Shown here: positions 1 through 8,169 of the stretch, piece by piece | Numbering within the stretch: position 1 is the first letter of the stretch | Layout of the letters: each line of letters starts with the position of its first letter | Assembly (NCBI GenBank): GCA_013203845.1 | Contig: JABMPE010000459.1 | Span: forward strand, 1 to 37,735 | Reading direction: 5' to 3' | Length of the DNA stretch: 37,735 nucleotides | Source: Rhodopirellula sp. | Lineage (GTDB): Bacteria > Planctomycetota > Planctomycetia > Planctomycetales > Planctomycetaceae | Made by a program: the position numbers and the translations under genes | Notes under the pieces: generated by a model | What the model was told of the DNA's origin: nothing | The model's input: only the letters and a program-made list of their open reading frames with translations | Database searches by the model: none

Positions 1-107
1 CTCCGAACCCGGACAAGAAACCGTTGGGGGATCCCAACATCCGGCAACTCACACCTGCCGAAGAGAAAAAACTCAATGATCCAAAGCACCTCGGAACTGC
101 TGCCTGA
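1..107 (+). CDS. 3' end of an unidentified gene (partial at window edge)
   Basis: From base 3 a reading frame stays open to a TGA at 105-107. It gives about 34 residues rich in Pro, Lys, Glu and Asp, including RQLTPAEEKK and ending HLGTAA. The composition looks like a genuine hydrophilic protein tail. The gene would converge on the minus-strand DUF3686 gene, with stop codons only 6 bp apart. Function cannot be assigned from so short a piece. That it is coding at all is an inference from composition and layout. Confidence 0.4.
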   Translation, partial: PNPDKKPLGDPNIRQLTPAEEKKLNDPKHLGTAA

Positions 108-113
108 AATCCG

Positions 114-1370
114 TCACGGCGTTGCCACGTAGGGCGTCTGCCAGATTTGGATTGCATGGTGTTTCTGCGGATCGTCCTGCGACTTGAAGCAGAGCAACTC
201 GCCCGCTTCGAACAGAGCAAGGCCGCTACAGATGATCGGTGTATCGACCTGCTGTCTGATCAGGTTGTACGGAAGCAGCACGTACGTTCCGGATTCGCGG
301 TTGTAGAAAACGTAGAGATAGTCTTCGCCGTTCGGTGCCGTGACGACTCGTTCGAAAAGCGTGTCCTGCAAATTGTTGTCGAACGTCTTGTGCTCGCCGG
401 TCTGCAGATAGTAGCCGTTCGAAAAGATCAGCCCGTGATCATCGGGCAGCAGCACGCAGGCATCTTTGATCGAATCCAGGCGTCGTGCCTGTTGCAGCTT
501 TTCGTTGAAGATGATGTACCGGAAATCCGATTCCTGGTACGGTCGAATCTTCAGCAGAATGATGTTGCCGATGATGGCGTAGTAAATTTCCGCGTCGTCG
601 AGCGTCTGATCTTTGTTGTCGACATCTTCCGCGTAAATCCCTTCGCCAGTCGACGTGTTATCTTCGATCTTGATGGTGAGATCGCCGCCGACAGTTTCGA
701 CAAAAACGCGATTCTCAATCGAAATATGCGGATGCTCGCCGGACTGGTGGAGGTCGCGATGCGTGCGTTGCCACTCGAAGCCGTGCTGCTGAGGAAAACT
801 GAATTCGTGGTCGCTGCGGTTTCCGGCGTACCGCAACGAAGTCTGCTCCTCGATCACCCATTTGAAGGTCTTGATCTCGCTGACTTTTTTGCCCACGCGG
901 AACACCATGTAAAGGTGCGGACCGCGAACGGCAAACTTCGCAAAGACAGCGTTTTTGTAATATCGAAAGAGATCTTTGACGTTTTTTTCAAACTGCGGAT
1001 CGCTGATCAGATCGAGCGACTCGGCATGAAATGCCTGCTCGTCATAACGGTAAATCGCAAAGACATCGTGCAGCTCCGTTTCAGACTTCAGTCCAAAGTG
1101 AACGTTGTAGCCCAGCAGGATTCGATTGCCGATCGCCAGCAGATCCCGAGCGATGCAGTTGTGCTCGGTCGTGATTCGTTCGGTACTCAGCAGCGCGGTG
1201 TCGATCGAGCCAAAGACCGCTTTGCGAGCCTCGTTCAATTGTTCGAGTCGCGATTGCAGTTCTTTGCCGCTGTTTGTCAGCCGGTTCCGTATGATCTCGT
1301 ACGTGCTGCTTTCGAGACCAACCGACGGTCCATCGCTCCGGGCGGAGCTGTCAGGTTGTTCTTGAGCCAT
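114..1370 (-). CDS. DUF3686-type protein, N-terminal part of 'DNA repair ATPase' family without the AAA domain
   Basis: This 418-residue protein begins at an ATG at 1370. Residues about 20-130 carry the signature I associate with the N-terminal DUF3686 domain of the very large proteins annotated 'DNA repair ATPase': a tyrosine-started helix with IIRNRL, then LNEARKAVFGSID, TEHNCIARDL, GYNVHFGLKSE and DVFAIY. That domain is about 450 residues and is usually followed by an AAA ATPase module in one long chain. Here the frame stops just after IQIWQTPYVATP, and what follows on this strand is not homologous, so no Walker motifs are present. It is the last gene of a leftward set with the flotillin and YqiJ-like genes, 106 bp after the flotillin stop. 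Whether it is a natural stand-alone form or a truncation is not decidable here. The role is unknown. Confidence 0.6.
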   Translation of the reverse strand: MAQEQPDSSARSDGPSVGLESSTYEIIRNRLTNSGKELQSRLEQLNEARKAVFGSIDTALLSTERITTEHNCIARDLLAIGNRILLGYNVHFGLKSETELHDVFAIYRYDEQAFHAESLDLISDPQFEKNVKDLFRYYKNAVFAKFAVRGPHLYMVFRVGKKVSEIKTFKWVIEEQTSLRYAGNRSDHEFSFPQQHGFEWQRTHRDLHQSGEHPHISIENRVFVETVGGDLTIKIEDNTSTGEGIYAEDVDNKDQTLDDAEIYYAIIGNIILLKIRPYQESDFRYIIFNEKLQQARRLDSIKDACVLLPDDHGLIFSNGYYLQTGEHKTFDNNLQDTLFERVVTAPNGEDYLYVFYNRESGTYVLLPYNLIRQQVDTPIICSGLALFEAGELLCFKSQDDPQKHHAIQIWQTPYVATP

Positions 1371-1476
1371 CGTGGAAGTATCCCGTCATCGCATGCGGAT
1401 CGTGGCAACTCCTCGTCGAAACGCAGGAACAACGCAACGTCGTTGTCGCGCTGCTAATTAGATTCCTGACGCCACG

Positions 1477-3600
1477 TTATGCGTCGGTCACGCCTGACGA
1501 ACCACCTGCCAGCGATGCGATTTTTCGAGTCGCCAACGATGATCCCGCCACAGAGTCGAGCATCCGAGTCAGCTCTGATTGCGTCTCGTCCGTGTCGGCA
1601 ACGGTCAGCAGTTTCGCAATCAGAGCAGTCACCGACAGGTCTTTCACGTCTTCGAAACTCATGTTGAACTGGCCGACAAAGCCCGTCAGCTTGTTCCGGA
1701 AGTAGTCGGGATCGCCGTTGAAGAAGGTCTGTTTGATGTCGGTCACGGTTTCGCTGTTATGGACAAACCGATCGACGGCCTTGCCGGCTTTGATGGAACC
1801 GACGATCTGATCGAAGAACGTTGACTCCCCGCCGACAATGTCGATGCGAGCCGTCTTCAACGCTTCGCCGACGATGCCGGCTTGAGCTTCCGCAATATCC
1901 TTCTGTGTGTGAATCGCGGCGATCTCGATTTCCTTGTCCTTGTTCAGTCGAAGTTTGAATTCCTCGTGCTCTCTGCCGACGCCGTCAAACAGCTTCATGG
2001 CTTCGGCCTTCTCCTGAATGCCGTTGGCTTCTGACGTAAACTTCAGCTGCATGACCGCCGCTTCTGCCGCGCCTTCCTTCTCGATACCAATCGCTCGGGC
2101 TTCCTGCCCTTTCGCTTCGGCTACGGCTTTCTTCTGCAGCACGTTTGCTTCGGCGGTGCCGGTACGCTCGATCGCGTCGGCTTTGGCGACCATGACTTCG
2201 GCATCGGCAAGACCGATGGCAGCGTGGTCCGCCGCTTTGGCTTCGGCCAGCATTTTCGTGGCCTGAGTATCCTTCTCAGCCGAGGCACGTCGGGCTTCGG
2301 CTTCGACCACGACCTGCTCGGCTGTCAGGTCTGCCGCCGCCTTCGAGGCTTCAGCAGCTTTGACCTGCTTCACGAGTAACTCCTGAGCGTTCTTTTCCGC
2401 GTGTGTGATGGCGACTGTCTTTGCTCGATCCGCGCCCATGAACGCTTCGGTATTCTTGATACGTTCCTGTTCTTCCACGACGGCTCGTTCGACCGCGACA
2501 CGTTCGCGGATGACTTCCTGAATATTCTTCTTTTCGATCTCGATCGCTTTTTCTTTTTCGATGGAGGCCAGACCAACGATCCGCTCGCGTTCGGTCACTT
2601 CAAGTTCGCGATCACGTGTGACACGTTCCAGCTCGACGCCGTCGGTCCGTTCTTTACTGCGCTGCGCGACCAGGACCTGGCGCTCTTTATTCTGCTCCTG
2701 AACAGCGATGTCTTCTGAAGCACGAATGCGTGCAGTTTCCGACTTGAGTCGCTCTTCTTCCTGAATTCGAGCGGCTTCCGCATTCTCTCTGGCGGTAATC
2801 GAAGCAATCTCGCGTTTCTGCTTTTCGACGGCTTCGACCCGCTGCTTTTCCAGTTCCAGGATTGCTTCCTGAGCTTCGACATCCTGCTTCTTAAGCGTCT
2901 TTTCCTTTTCGCGAGTGAACTGGTTTTCCTGGACCTTTTCCAGGGCAGTCAACTGTGTGATCTTCTTGATACCTTCGGCATCCAGGATGTTGTTCGGGTT
3001 CAGGTGTTCCAGCGGAGTCTGTTCCAGATAGTCGATCGCGCAGTCATCAAGGACGTACCCGTTCAGGTCCGTGCCGATGACTCGCAGAATCTGTTCTTTG
3101 AACTGGTCCCGCTCGGTGTAGAGCTTTACGAATTCGAAGTTCTTGCCGACAGTCTTCAACGCTTCAGAGAACTTGGCTTCGAAGAGTTCTTCGAGCTTGT
3201 TCTGCTCGGATGCACGTCGCGGTCCGATCGTTTCGGCGACGGTCTTGATGTCTTCCGGCTGATTGTTCACGCGGATAAAAAACGTGACTTTGATGTCCGC
3301 CCGCATGTTGTCCTGACAGATCAGGCCGTCTTCGCCATCGCGGGCGATCAACACCCGTTTGACGGACAGGTCCATCATGTGTGCTTCCTGAATCAGCGGG
3401 ATGACAATCATGCCGCGACCGGTGATTGTGGTCAGTCCGCCGACACCGGTCCGGACAATGGCTTCTTCCGGTCCCGGCTTGCGATAGAACCTCGAAAACG
3501 CGGTCAGGAAACCGGCGAACAGCACCAGCAGTACGAGCCCTCCAAAGAAGAAGACCATGAGCTGCTGCTCATCCATTCCGAACATTTCAAATGCCAGCAT
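1477..3600 (-). CDS. Flotillin / SPFH-band 7 family protein (YqiK-like)
   Basis: The 707-residue membrane scaffold protein has one N-terminal transmembrane segment (about residues 13-36, rich in Phe, Leu and Val). An SPFH/band 7 domain follows (about 40-220, with PGPEEAIVRTGVGG, GRGMIVIPLIQ and MDLSVKRV). Residues about 220-560 form a very long Ala/Glu/Lys-rich coiled coil (EKQKREIASITAREN, then repeated AEA blocks), ending in a more hydrophobic tail. E. coli YqiK is about 550 residues, so this is a long member. The ATG at 3598-3600 follows a GTGGAG ribosome site and lies 2 bp after the stop of the YqiJ-like gene, so the two are surely co-transcribed. Family knowledge suggests a role in membrane microdomains and envelope stress. 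The specific partner here is inferred from the pairing. Confidence 0.9.
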   Translation of the reverse strand: MLAFEMFGMDEQQLMVFFFGGLVLLVLFAGFLTAFSRFYRKPGPEEAIVRTGVGGLTTITGRGMIVIPLIQEAHMMDLSVKRVLIARDGEDGLICQDNMRADIKVTFFIRVNNQPEDIKTVAETIGPRRASEQNKLEELFEAKFSEALKTVGKNFEFVKLYTERDQFKEQILRVIGTDLNGYVLDDCAIDYLEQTPLEHLNPNNILDAEGIKKITQLTALEKVQENQFTREKEKTLKKQDVEAQEAILELEKQRVEAVEKQKREIASITARENAEAARIQEEERLKSETARIRASEDIAVQEQNKERQVLVAQRSKERTDGVELERVTRDRELEVTERERIVGLASIEKEKAIEIEKKNIQEVIRERVAVERAVVEEQERIKNTEAFMGADRAKTVAITHAEKNAQELLVKQVKAAEASKAAADLTAEQVVVEAEARRASAEKDTQATKMLAEAKAADHAAIGLADAEVMVAKADAIERTGTAEANVLQKKAVAEAKGQEARAIGIEKEGAAEAAVMQLKFTSEANGIQEKAEAMKLFDGVGREHEEFKLRLNKDKEIEIAAIHTQKDIAEAQAGIVGEALKTARIDIVGGESTFFDQIVGSIKAGKAVDRFVHNSETVTDIKQTFFNGDPDYFRNKLTGFVGQFNMSFEDVKDLSVTALIAKLLTVADTDETQSELTRMLDSVAGSSLATRKIASLAGGSSGVTDA

Positions 3601-3602
3601 TG

Positions 3603-4232
3603 TTACGCTCCACTATCAGCCCGCTTGATGAGGTAAACATTCTGCTCGCGATGGAAGCCAACGATCACCGCTTCGTCGCCACGAGTCAGGCCTGATTCCT
3701 CGGCTCGAACTCGCAACTTGAGAGGGGCTCCGTCCGTCGAAAATTCCGCTTCGCCGAATGCTTCAGTCACTTCGCTGGTGGTCACCTTGCAGATCCCACC
3801 GATCAGGTCTTTGGCCAGGTTCACTTCCTTCGGTTCAAAGCGACCTCGCAACGGTTGAGTCAAACATTTCGTGAGAAAGACCGCGATTCCCGAGTCCCGC
3901 AGAATCGCCAGTCCGTCTGCCGCCAGTTCCAGATTCGCATGAGGCGTCGGACTGTTAATCAACCGGGACGCCATCCAGCCGGTCAAAGCGAAAATGCTCA
4001 CCCACAGCATCGTCGGCACACTGCCAATGTTCAGCCACTTCAGCGGGATGAAGCCCACCTGAAGAATTGAAGAATCGAAGTCAGCGTCGAGATCGATGTC
4101 CAGGTCAAAGTCGAGCACATCCATGTCGAGGGCGCCCAGCATGACCAGGCACCAGTACGCGCAAACCAGAATCAACAGGATCGTGGCCGGAAAAGACGGC
4201 CACGCAAAACAGCCTTCGATAAACTGAATCAC
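3603..4232 (-). CDS. YqiJ-like inner membrane protein with OB-fold tail
   Basis: The 209-residue protein has a hydrophobic N-terminal segment (about residues 10-36), then an acidic stretch (DFDLDIDLDADFD) typical of YqiJ/DUF1449 proteins. A second membrane region (about 65-92) follows, and then a soluble C-terminal half of beta character (GGICKVTTSEV, LKLRVRAEE, GDEAVIVGF) matching the OB-fold/NfeD-like domain of this family. The ATG at 4232 has a good GGAG site 8 nt upstream. It is the first gene of the leftward set with the flotillin. Such proteins partner SPFH proteins in the membrane, much as NfeD proteins do. A promoter should lie in 4233-4489, but I see no clear -35/-10 pair. Confidence 0.8.
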   Translation of the reverse strand: MIQFIEGCFAWPSFPATILLILVCAYWCLVMLGALDMDVLDFDLDIDLDADFDSSILQVGFIPLKWLNIGSVPTMLWVSIFALTGWMASRLINSPTPHANLELAADGLAILRDSGIAVFLTKCLTQPLRGRFEPKEVNLAKDLIGGICKVTTSEVTEAFGEAEFSTDGAPLKLRVRAEESGLTRGDEAVIVGFHREQNVYLIKRADSGA

Positions 4233-4489
4233 GGACGTTTCTCCTGCCTGATTTCCATCCCGATGTCACGACAACGAAAACCAGAAAACAACGCGTCACG
4301 AAATGTTCGATAACGAGCCGTTCCCAGTTCGGACTTGAAAGAATCACGTCAAACGTGAATTCAGGCTGCCTCCGATGCAACGTGACAATCCGTCGATTTT
4401 GTCGAGCGTTGCAAATATGCGGTGCAATCCGCGCCGCGAAGCCCGTCAACGGCGATTCCGGCCTGGGAGATCACAAGTAATTCACAACC

Positions 4490-4511
4490 CGCCAGGATAA
4501 ATGACCTGGCG
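4490..4511 (-). terminator. Hairpin directly after the ASPIC gene stop
   Basis: A 7 bp perfect inverted repeat (CGCCAGG / CCTGGCG) with an 8 nt loop begins 3 bp after the TAA of the leftward VCBS/ASPIC gene. No T-tract follows on the minus strand, so it is at best a weak or factor-assisted terminator, or a 3' end stabiliser. Confidence 0.4.
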
Positions 4512-4514
4512 CGA

Positions 4515-5123
4515 TTACAACGGTTGTGAAACGGGCTCGCTTCCCTGGGAAATGGTGACGCGGCTTCCGGTCGACAACTGGCCGAGCTCCTGCAGTTTTC
4601 CGTCCGGCCAGCGAATCGTCAGCGAGTCGACCTGTTCAGCGTTTCCGAGTCCAATCACCATCCGGGCTGGCTGCTGTCCAAGACAGCCGTTTGCTGAAAA
4701 CAGATCGCGGACAATTGTTTTCGAGCCAACCGTAGCGATCACGCGCGCACCGATCGCCGCCGCTTGACCACCGCGATGCTGCAGAGTGAGTTCGATGCTG
4801 TTTCCCTGCGGAATTCGGTTCAGAAAGAGCCGAATTGGCCCTCCGCCCACAGAACCAACCAGCAAATCCTGCGCACCGTCATTATTGAAATCACCAGCGA
4901 TTACGGAACGCGAGTCGGAATCCAGATTTGCTCCAGATGCAAACGACGCATCGATGAATTCTTTGCCGCGCGCATTGATGAAGACACGGTTCTCTTCGTA
5001 AGCGCTGAGATTTTCTCCAAGAGCCGGTAAGTGAAAGGGGTTCTCAACCCACAACTCTCCCGCATCGACATCAAGCCTGCCCAGCACTTCATGCGATTGA
5101 GAACGGTCCAAAGGCTGTGACAC
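4515..5123 (-). CDS. Post-UGA segment of copy A (ASPIC/UnbV part, what a standard gene caller would report)
   Basis: This is the 202-codon open stretch after the UGA, counted from the first GTG (5121-5123). I regard it as the C-terminal part of the 4515-6983 gene and not as an independent cistron. The GTG lies inside the conserved AVVSQP segment shared with copy B, seven residues upstream of it are also conserved in pattern (x-C-x-W-x-A-V), and the piece has no signal peptide although its ASPIC/UnbV relatives are exported. It includes GENLSAYEENRV, a DFNNDG loop, GGGPIRLFLNR and RWPDGKLQELG. Confidence 0.6.
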   Translation of the reverse strand: MSQPLDRSQSHEVLGRLDVDAGELWVENPFHLPALGENLSAYEENRVFINARGKEFIDASFASGANLDSDSRSVIAGDFNNDGAQDLLVGSVGGGPIRLFLNRIPQGNSIELTLQHRGGQAAAIGARVIATVGSKTIVRDLFSANGCLGQQPARMVIGLGNAEQVDSLTIRWPDGKLQELGQLSTGSRVTISQGSEPVSQPL

Positions 5124-6983
5124 GACAGCCCGCCAGTAGCACGTTCAGCCGTCGGGCTTACGACGATCGAAACTCATGAAGCCGGTCGACGCGTAGATAT
5201 CGAGCCAGCCATCGTTGTCGAGGTCGACAAAGGTGGGCGCGTACGCCCAGCCGACCGCGTTGATCCCCAGCTTTTCACTCAGCTCCTGATAGGAACTGGA
5301 AGCGTCGTTTCTGCTGTAAAGACGGTTGCCCGCACAGGAACCCTGGATCTGCTGGAAAACGCCGTCCGGATAATCGCCAGCAGCAACGTGCGCGATTATC
5401 CGTCGGCCCATCTTGGAATACATATTGGCGACATAAATTTCGGTGTGTCCATCGTTGTCGATGTCCCCCGCGGCGACTCCCATACTTGTCGAAAAATCGG
5501 CGGTTCCAGTCGTCTCAGAAATGTCTTCGAAAGTTCCGTCGCCCCGATTTCTGAAATGCACATTCTTTCCGAAGTCGTTCGCAACGTAGAGGTCCGGCCA
5601 GTGATCGTCGTCATGAAAATGCCAGACGGCGGCGAACGAGTTTCTCGCACCTCCGCCACAACCCGACGTGGCCGTAACGTTGACGAAGCGACCATCGCCC
5701 TGATTCTGCCACAGAGCGTTTTCAGCACCGGACATTGAGTCGCCGACCCACGGTTCCGGTTTGGAACTGCTCGAAGCTGCGGTCGCGTGCTGATAAAGGA
5801 TGTAGAGATCGAGGTCGCCATCGCCGTCATAGTCGGCCACCACGCCGCCCATGGGATGATGTCCGATTTCCAGCTGCGACTGAGCGGTAACGTTGGTGAA
5901 CTGCTGCCCTGCTTCGTTGTGGTAAAGCTGGTCGCCCATCAGCAAATCCGGAAAACCATCCGCGTCGTAATCAATCCACAAGGCCATGTTGACGAGATGT
6001 GAGTCGTCGACCGCCCAGCTTTTAACGCCAACTTCGGGTGCGACGTCTCGATAAGTCTCATCCGCCTCGTGGTGCAGCAGCAGCGGCCTGCCAACGAACG
6101 AAGCCACGGCAATGTCGAGAAACCCGTCGCGGTCGAAATCATCAGCCGCCATCTGACGCCAGTACTGGCGCGCGTCCGCCGGGCTGACGGTCCAGTTATC
6201 GATCAACGGCAACGCGTCAAGATTGCTGGTGACGCTGACTTCTTCCATCAGCTTCCGCGGCGATGACCGGACATTTTCAGAGTCAAAGTGCCACTCGTGA
6301 ACAAGAGCGTCCGAGCGAATTCCGGCATCGTCTGAGAATGCCAGGACGGCGGAACTGTGTACTTCAATGGTGGTCAGGCTCGAATTCTTTGCCGTCCCGT
6401 TGAGCGTCATGAGAAAGTGTGCTGACCACAGGTTGTCGGAATCCGACGTTCGGTAGAGCTTGAGGACGCGAAAGTTTGTCTTCGTCGTTTCAGCCAGCCT
6501 CCCGGCCAGTCGTTTATGAGCATCAACGAAGCCAGCAACGTCAACGGAGACAATTTCGGATCGGTCCGCTGTTCGAGACGACTGCTGGATGCCGGTTGTC
6601 TCAACGAGCGTCGCCACGGAGTCGTCCTTGAAGACCGAGCCGGAAAACGAATCCATCAGCCGACTTTCCAGAGCCTTCCACTGGCCGTTTCCGATCGCCC
6701 TGGCCAGTGGTTTGCCGAAGAACGTTTCCAGCTCAAAGGCGAAATGCTCGACCGCCCAAATCTGCTTCTGCTTCTCCTTTGCCAGCTCGGCTTTGCTGAT
6801 GTCGACAGAAATCGCGTCCTCAACAGGCTCAGCCAGGGGCCCGACCAGAATCACCGCGACGGCGACGGCCAGCAAAAATCCAGCGACAACGTACCCCACG
6901 CGTCGCTTAAGCGATGCGGAAGACGCTGTGGAAGAATTGCTCTCGTGGTCACTCATCATGATCTCATCAGATTCAGAACTCAC
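4515..6983 (-). CDS. Candidate selenoprotein: membrane-anchored VCBS/FG-GAP and ASPIC/UnbV protein with in-frame UGA (copy A)
   Basis: Read through the UGA at 5145-5147, this is one gene of about 822 residues. The N-terminus is a cytoplasmic tail and signal anchor (KRR, then VGYVVAGFLLAVAVAVILV). Residues about 50-260 are an uncharacterised domain. FG-GAP/VCBS repeats follow with calcium-type DxDxDG loops (DFDRDGFLDI, DYDADGFPDL, DYDGDGDLDL, DIDNDGHTEI, DLDNDGWLDI). After KPDG comes UGA, then TCYWRAVVSQP and 210 open codons containing GENLSAY, another DFNNDG loop and a C-terminal ASPIC/UnbV domain (RDLFSANGCLGQQ, SLTIRWPDG). The 13403-15850 gene has the same architecture and the same UGA. Gene finders would split it into 5145-6983 and 4515-5123. 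The start is GTG at 6983. ATG at 6959 is a good alternative, with a weak GATGAG site. It is the third gene of a leftward operon behind the cytochrome (47 bp gap). UGA decoding as selenocysteine is an inference. The protein would act outside the cytoplasm. Confidence 0.8.
5113..5147 (-). promoter_or_regulatory. In-frame UGA with bacterial SECIS-like hairpin (copy A)
   Basis: The UGA is at 5145-5147 on the minus strand. Fifteen nt later a perfect 6 bp stem forms (GGCUGU with ACAGCC, 5113-5130) around the loop CGUGUC. The loop starts at +21 and its second base is G. Published descriptions of bacterial SECIS elements ask for a stem-loop with its apical loop about 16-37 nt after the UGA and a G among the first two loop bases, and both conditions are met. 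Copy B has the same hairpin at the same distance. Function as a SelB binding site is inferred. Confidence 0.7.
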
Positions 6984-7029
6984 CCGTTACGACAGCTTTG
7001 CTGCGGACGAAGAATGTTGAATAGTACGG

Positions 7030-8169
7030 CTAACGGGGAACACGAATCCAATGATCGGTAAACCCTAAATTCTCCGTTGACTGCTGTTTCGGCATGTGAC
7101 ACGGCAGGCAATTACTCGACATTGGTCGGGAAGTACACTCCGCCGCCTGTCCGTCATCGGAACCGTGACATCCAAGACACTTCTCCCGATAGAACTGAGG
7201 ATCCCGGCTGGCGGGACGGTGAGGATCGTGACACGTGAGGCAATCCAGACGGCTGTCAAACGAAGGTTCGCCGTTCACCACAGCCTGTTGCTTGAAGCAG
7301 GCACTCATCACCAGTCCTACAGAGGCGAATCGAGCCAGCACGGGCCGTTGAGGATCCAGTTCAGCTTCTGTTAGCTGGTCGGCTCGTCGGTGACACTCGC
7401 CGCAACGATTAACGGATTCGAGTGGCGACAGCTCTGACCATCGTTCGATGGAAAGCGGCCCGTCTTCAACACTCGCCATGTGGACTCTGCCGCCAGGATG
7501 ACATCGATCGCAACCCACGCCAAGGATGATCTGAGATTCATCAATCCGCCCGTTATGGTTGGGAAGATGGGTCACGTGACACTCGAAGCAGTCCATCGTG
7601 ACGACATGATCTTCATGTTGAAAGACCTCATAGAGGCCCTGCGTTTCAAGTGAGGCAACTTCAAGACCGGGCGTCGCGGCCAGCTCATCAGTCGGGTACC
7701 ACGAAACGCGATGCTGCAGGCTTTCAGATCGTCCGTCTGGATTCGTTAACACACTGACCGGCGTCTGTGCGTGTTGTCCCGACCCGAAGATCCAGCCAAC
7801 TCGAAGTGGACCTGGTAACGCCGCTGATTCCAGCCAGAGAGCGTCGTCACGACTTTCGTATCGAACGGTGGGACCGCCTTCGGCAAACGAAAACTCCTTA
7901 CCGGCAAAATGCTCACGAACTTCTGGCGAACTGGCTCGTGTCAGAGTCAGTCGATGCGGAGCTGTGGCGAAGGTTTCGCAGACATCGGGATGGCACTCGG
8001 CACACTGGTTCATGGTTGGCGGCAGCACCGCACTGAAGACTTTCCGCGAGGGAAGAGGCGCTGTCGGAAATCTTTTCGTTACGCCAAATGCGACAACGCA
8101 GGTCAGGACGACCAGCGTCACCAGGCTGACGAAGCGAAAAGTATGAACGTTAGAGTGAAGTGAGGACAT
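7030..8169 (-). CDS. Heptaheme c-type cytochrome (cytochrome c554-like), copy A
   Basis: The protein has 379 residues from the ATG at 8169. An N-terminal membrane anchor or uncleaved signal (FVSLVTLVVLTCVVAFGV) precedes seven CxxCH haem sites in order: CAECH, CFECH, CDRCH, CGECH, CLTCH, CLGCH and CLPCH. Between haems 1 and 2 lies a beta-rich insert with GSGQHAQTPVSVL and HRVSWYPT. The copy at 18056-19369 has the same haem number and spacing and equivalent motifs (GSGQHAFTFLTL, EHRVSLF, CHDPH), so they are paralogues. The start overlaps the stop of the upstream membrane-protein gene by 20 bp, which points to translational coupling. The likely role is electron transfer in the periplasm to or from a partner. 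The partner proposed from synteny is the downstream UGA-containing VCBS protein, which is an inference. Confidence 0.85.
   Translation of the reverse strand: MSSLHSNVHTFRFVSLVTLVVLTCVVAFGVTKRFPTAPLPSRKVFSAVLPPTMNQCAECHPDVCETFATAPHRLTLTRASSPEVREHFAGKEFSFAEGGPTVRYESRDDALWLESAALPGPLRVGWIFGSGQHAQTPVSVLTNPDGRSESLQHRVSWYPTDELAATPGLEVASLETQGLYEVFQHEDHVVTMDCFECHVTHLPNHNGRIDESQIILGVGCDRCHPGGRVHMASVEDGPLSIERWSELSPLESVNRCGECHRRADQLTEAELDPQRPVLARFASVGLVMSACFKQQAVVNGEPSFDSRLDCLTCHDPHRPASRDPQFYREKCLGCHGSDDGQAAECTSRPMSSNCLPCHMPKQQSTENLGFTDHWIRVPR

Noticed and set aside
114-119. A third recoded stop at the end of the DUF3686 gene
   Set aside because: Sequence after the TGA is not homologous to the family, has no SECIS-like hairpin, and overlaps a better + strand frame.
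147-1457. Long + strand open frame opposite the DUF3686 gene
   Set aside because: It is antisense to a gene with a recognisable family signature, and its protein has no domain-like features. It is a codon-bias shadow.
4105-4449. Minus-strand frame upstream of the YqiJ-like gene
   Set aside because: It overlaps the YqiJ-like start in another frame and has no family features. 4233-4514 is better read as the promoter region.
4515-5123. A separate ASPIC/UnbV gene starting at GTG 5123
   Set aside because: The GTG is inside a segment conserved with copy B, homology to copy B continues upstream to the UGA and beyond it in the same frame, and no signal peptide is present. Reading through the UGA gives the expected full architecture.
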